Assembly (NCBI GenBank): GCA_034401135.1
Contig: JAWZSP010000007.1
Span: 3,472,001 to 3,536,000 of the forward strand
Length of the DNA stretch: 64,000 nucleotides
DNA from: Volutella citrinella
Taxonomy: Eukaryota; Ascomycota; Sordariomycetes; Hypocreales; Nectriaceae
Direction of reading: 5' to 3'
Under the pieces are notes generated by a model, which ran no database searches, was not told where the DNA came from, and worked only from the letters and a program-made list of their open reading frames with translations. Each line of letters starts with the position of its first letter. The first letter of the stretch is position 1. The position numbers were made by a program, and so were the translations under genes. This document shows, one piece after another, positions 62,344 to 64,000 of the stretch.

Positions 62344-64000
62344 ATGAACGGTGACTTGAGTCTTTCTCAAGCCCTGGGCGGTCTACGCATCGCAAACCCC
62401 GATGATGCCGCAGAGGTTGCCAACGCTGCTTCGACCGCAGCCTCCGCCTCCCACGCTCCTCCTGATTCGACCATCACCTCTGCGGATGCCATCCACCTGG
62501 ATCCCATTGACGACAGCTTCCAGCCCGTTCTAAGGGACCCAAGGCTAGCGAACGAAGCTCGGCCCGCTGAATCTGCTTTCCAATCCTCACTTGACTCGCC
62601 CCCTATGCACACAGCACGCCCACCACCTTCGGAAGTGACGAGAACCTCGACCTACGGCTTACCCCCCGCGCCGACCGATTCGAGACAAAACCAAAATAAT
62701 CACGCATACCCTTCCCACGAAACAAGTACTAGGGAGCCTCAGCAGCCCTACAATCCAAACCAACAAAGACCTATTCCGCCCGCCGGCGGCCCTCTGCCCG
62801 TTCGAAAGAGCTCTAGGGGAATGGGAGGTGGCCGCACCTCGGCTCCTGGCACGCAACACCTCCCTCCATATGCGGGCGACTCTGCAATGCCCACGAGCAG
62901 TGAGGAGTGGCAGGAGCGTGGCGCGGCCGTGGGGGTCCGTCGTGAGGTGGACGCGAACGGCCGCACAGTTGTTCGTCAGGTCAAGAAGGGCGTCCGAGAC
63001 TTCAACTTTGGTCGCGTGCTGGGCGAAGGATCATACAGCACCGTGTATTTTGCTACCGACCGCCAGACACTGAAGGAGTATGCTATCAAGGTCCTCGAAA
63101 AACGGCACATCATCAAAGAGAAGAAGATCAAATACGTCAACATCGAAAAGAACACACTCAACCGGCTCACTGAGCATCCGGGTATTGTACGCCTGTACTA
63201 TACCTTTCAAGACGAAACATCGCTATACTATGTATTGGATCTTTGCAATGGCGGCGAGCTTCTTGGCGTCCTCAAGAAAACGGGGACTTTCGATGTCGAC
63301 TGCACACGCTTTTACGGTGCACAAATCCTCGACTCTATTGCTTACATGCACTCCCGCGGCGTCATCCATCGAGATCTAAAGCCGGAAAATGTTCTGCTTG
63401 ACGACCAGATGCATGTCAAAGTTACCGATTTTGGCACGGCGAAGTTACTCAAAGACCCTCGAGATCCAAAGGCGTCAGACCCCACTGATCGTGGTGTTCC
63501 CGAAGCTGGACGTCGAGATGACAATAATCGTGCGGCCTCGTTTGTAGGCACGGCTGAGTATGTGAGCCCGGAGCTGCTGACGCACAAAAGTGCCTGTAAG
63601 GCTAGCGATCTATGGGCCTTCGGCTGTATCATCTACCAGCTCCTTGCGGGCCGGCCGCCATTCAAGGGTGGAAGCGAGTATTTGACGTTCCAGAAGATCG
63701 TTAACCTCGAATACGAGTTTCCCGCCGGCTTCCCTCCCGCAGCACGCGACCTTGTTGAGCGGTGCTTGGTGTTGGACCCTTCAAGGCGATTAACCATTGA
63801 GCACATCAAGAACCACGAGTTTTTTGATGGACAACCCTTCGGCAAAGGACTTTGGAGGTCCAAGACCCCGAGGCTGCGCCCTTACATTCCCCCTCCCCAG
63901 GAACCCACAATCATTCAACTCAATGGATTCTCCTCCACGCCGACATCTGCCCCCGGTTCGAGGGGGCTTGCAGGACCTCAAACTGGCGTCTCGAATGGAA
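62344..64000 (+). CDS. PDK1/Pkh-type AGC serine/threonine kinase, 3' end cut off by window
   Basis: Master AGC kinase that phosphorylates activation loops of other AGC kinases and responds to sphingolipids at the plasma membrane (Pkh1/2 in yeast, PkhA in Aspergillus). The frame is open from the ATG at 62344 to the window end, 552 residues visible. Residues 1-200 are disordered. The kinase domain covers about residues 218-497: glycine loop VLGEGSYSTVYFA, catalytic Lys K249 in YAIKVLEK, HRDLKPEN at 342 and DFGTAK at 362. An insertion of ~30 residues lies between DFG and the activation-loop AASFVGTAEYVSPE, which has the Ser of the SFVGTAEYVSPE motif typical of PDK1. The PH-like C-terminal part lies beyond the window. 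No intron is seen so far. Confidence 0.93.
   Translation, partial: MNGDLSLSQALGGLRIANPDDAAEVANAASTAASASHAPPDSTITSADAIHLDPIDDSFQPVLRDPRLANEARPAESAFQSSLDSPPMHTARPPPSEVTRTSTYGLPPAPTDSRQNQNNHAYPSHETSTREPQQPYNPNQQRPIPPAGGPLPVRKSSRGMGGGRTSAPGTQHLPPYAGDSAMPTSSEEWQERGAAVGVRREVDANGRTVVRQVKKGVRDFNFGRVLGEGSYSTVYFATDRQTLKEYAIKVLEKRHIIKEKKIKYVNIEKNTLNRLTEHPGIVRLYYTFQDETSLYYVLDLCNGGELLGVLKKTGTFDVDCTRFYGAQILDSIAYMHSRGVIHRDLKPENVLLDDQMHVKVTDFGTAKLLKDPRDPKASDPTDRGVPEAGRRDDNNRAASFVGTAEYVSPELLTHKSACKASDLWAFGCIIYQLLAGRPPFKGGSEYLTFQKIVNLEYEFPAGFPPAARDLVERCLVLDPSRRLTIEHIKNHEFFDGQPFGKGLWRSKTPRLRPYIPPPQEPTIIQLNGFSSTPTSAPGSRGLAGPQTGVSNG

Overview
The window is nuclear DNA of a filamentous ascomycete, most likely a Sordariomycete and probably a member of the Hypocreales. 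The evidence is: genes split by 50-100 nt introns with GTRAGT donors; single dispersed 5S rRNA genes instead of rDNA-linked ones; a fused alpha-beta tryptophan synthase; and filamentous-fungal genes such as HOOK, PRM1, AMA1 and a JmjC/4CXXC protein. Gene order is ordinary for a core chromosome, with about two dozen protein genes on both strands and intergenic spaces from 0.2 to 2.6 kb. No CRISPR array, phage or intact transposon is present.

Layout. 1-11 kb: 3' part of an alpha-glucoside/MFS sugar transporter, mitochondrial aspartate aminotransferase (with a 3-nt microexon), a coiled-coil protein, mitochondrial ribosomal protein bL28m, and bifunctional tryptophan synthase. 12.8-16.5 kb: a low-complexity basic/acidic protein and a secreted M14 metallocarboxypeptidase. 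17.2-20 kb: two divergent 5S rRNA genes bracketing a decayed zinc-finger/APH-type phosphotransferase pseudogene. 21-28.3 kb: the cell-fusion protein PRM1, a SAM methyltransferase and the autophagy ubiquitin-like ATG8. 30-34 kb: coproporphyrinogen oxidase, a SWIM-domain Sws1/Shu2-like protein and the proteasome lid subunit RPN8. 36-42.7 kb: adenylate kinase, the dynein adaptor HOOK and a small secreted I9-type inhibitor. 44-51.8 kb: a disordered conserved protein, ribosomal protein uS12 (RPS23), COQ2, and a large JmjC/zinc-finger/AT-hook chromatin protein. 52-64 kb: Rab geranylgeranyltransferase alpha, the meiotic APC/C activator AMA1, a syntaxin-8-like SNARE, a conserved hypothetical protein, and the start of a PDK1-like kinase cut by the window end.

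Most notable. The AMA1 gene (54170-56685) is open over its whole predicted 783-codon length except for three in-frame stop codons. All three are TAG, all three sit where AMA1 proteins carry tryptophan (TGG), and each lies in the loop of a predicted RNA hairpin. No frameshift accompanies them. This is the pattern expected of the sexual-stage A-to-I mRNA editing known from Fusarium and Neurospora (UAG read as UGG), and it contrasts with the true decay, with frameshifts and mixed stops, of the phosphotransferase pseudogene at 17.8-19.3 kb. Other points of interest are the 3-nt exon that supplies a conserved Asp in aspartate aminotransferase, a stop-free 60-nt intron in the JmjC gene, and an unusually open 360-nt segment near the 3' end of HOOK.
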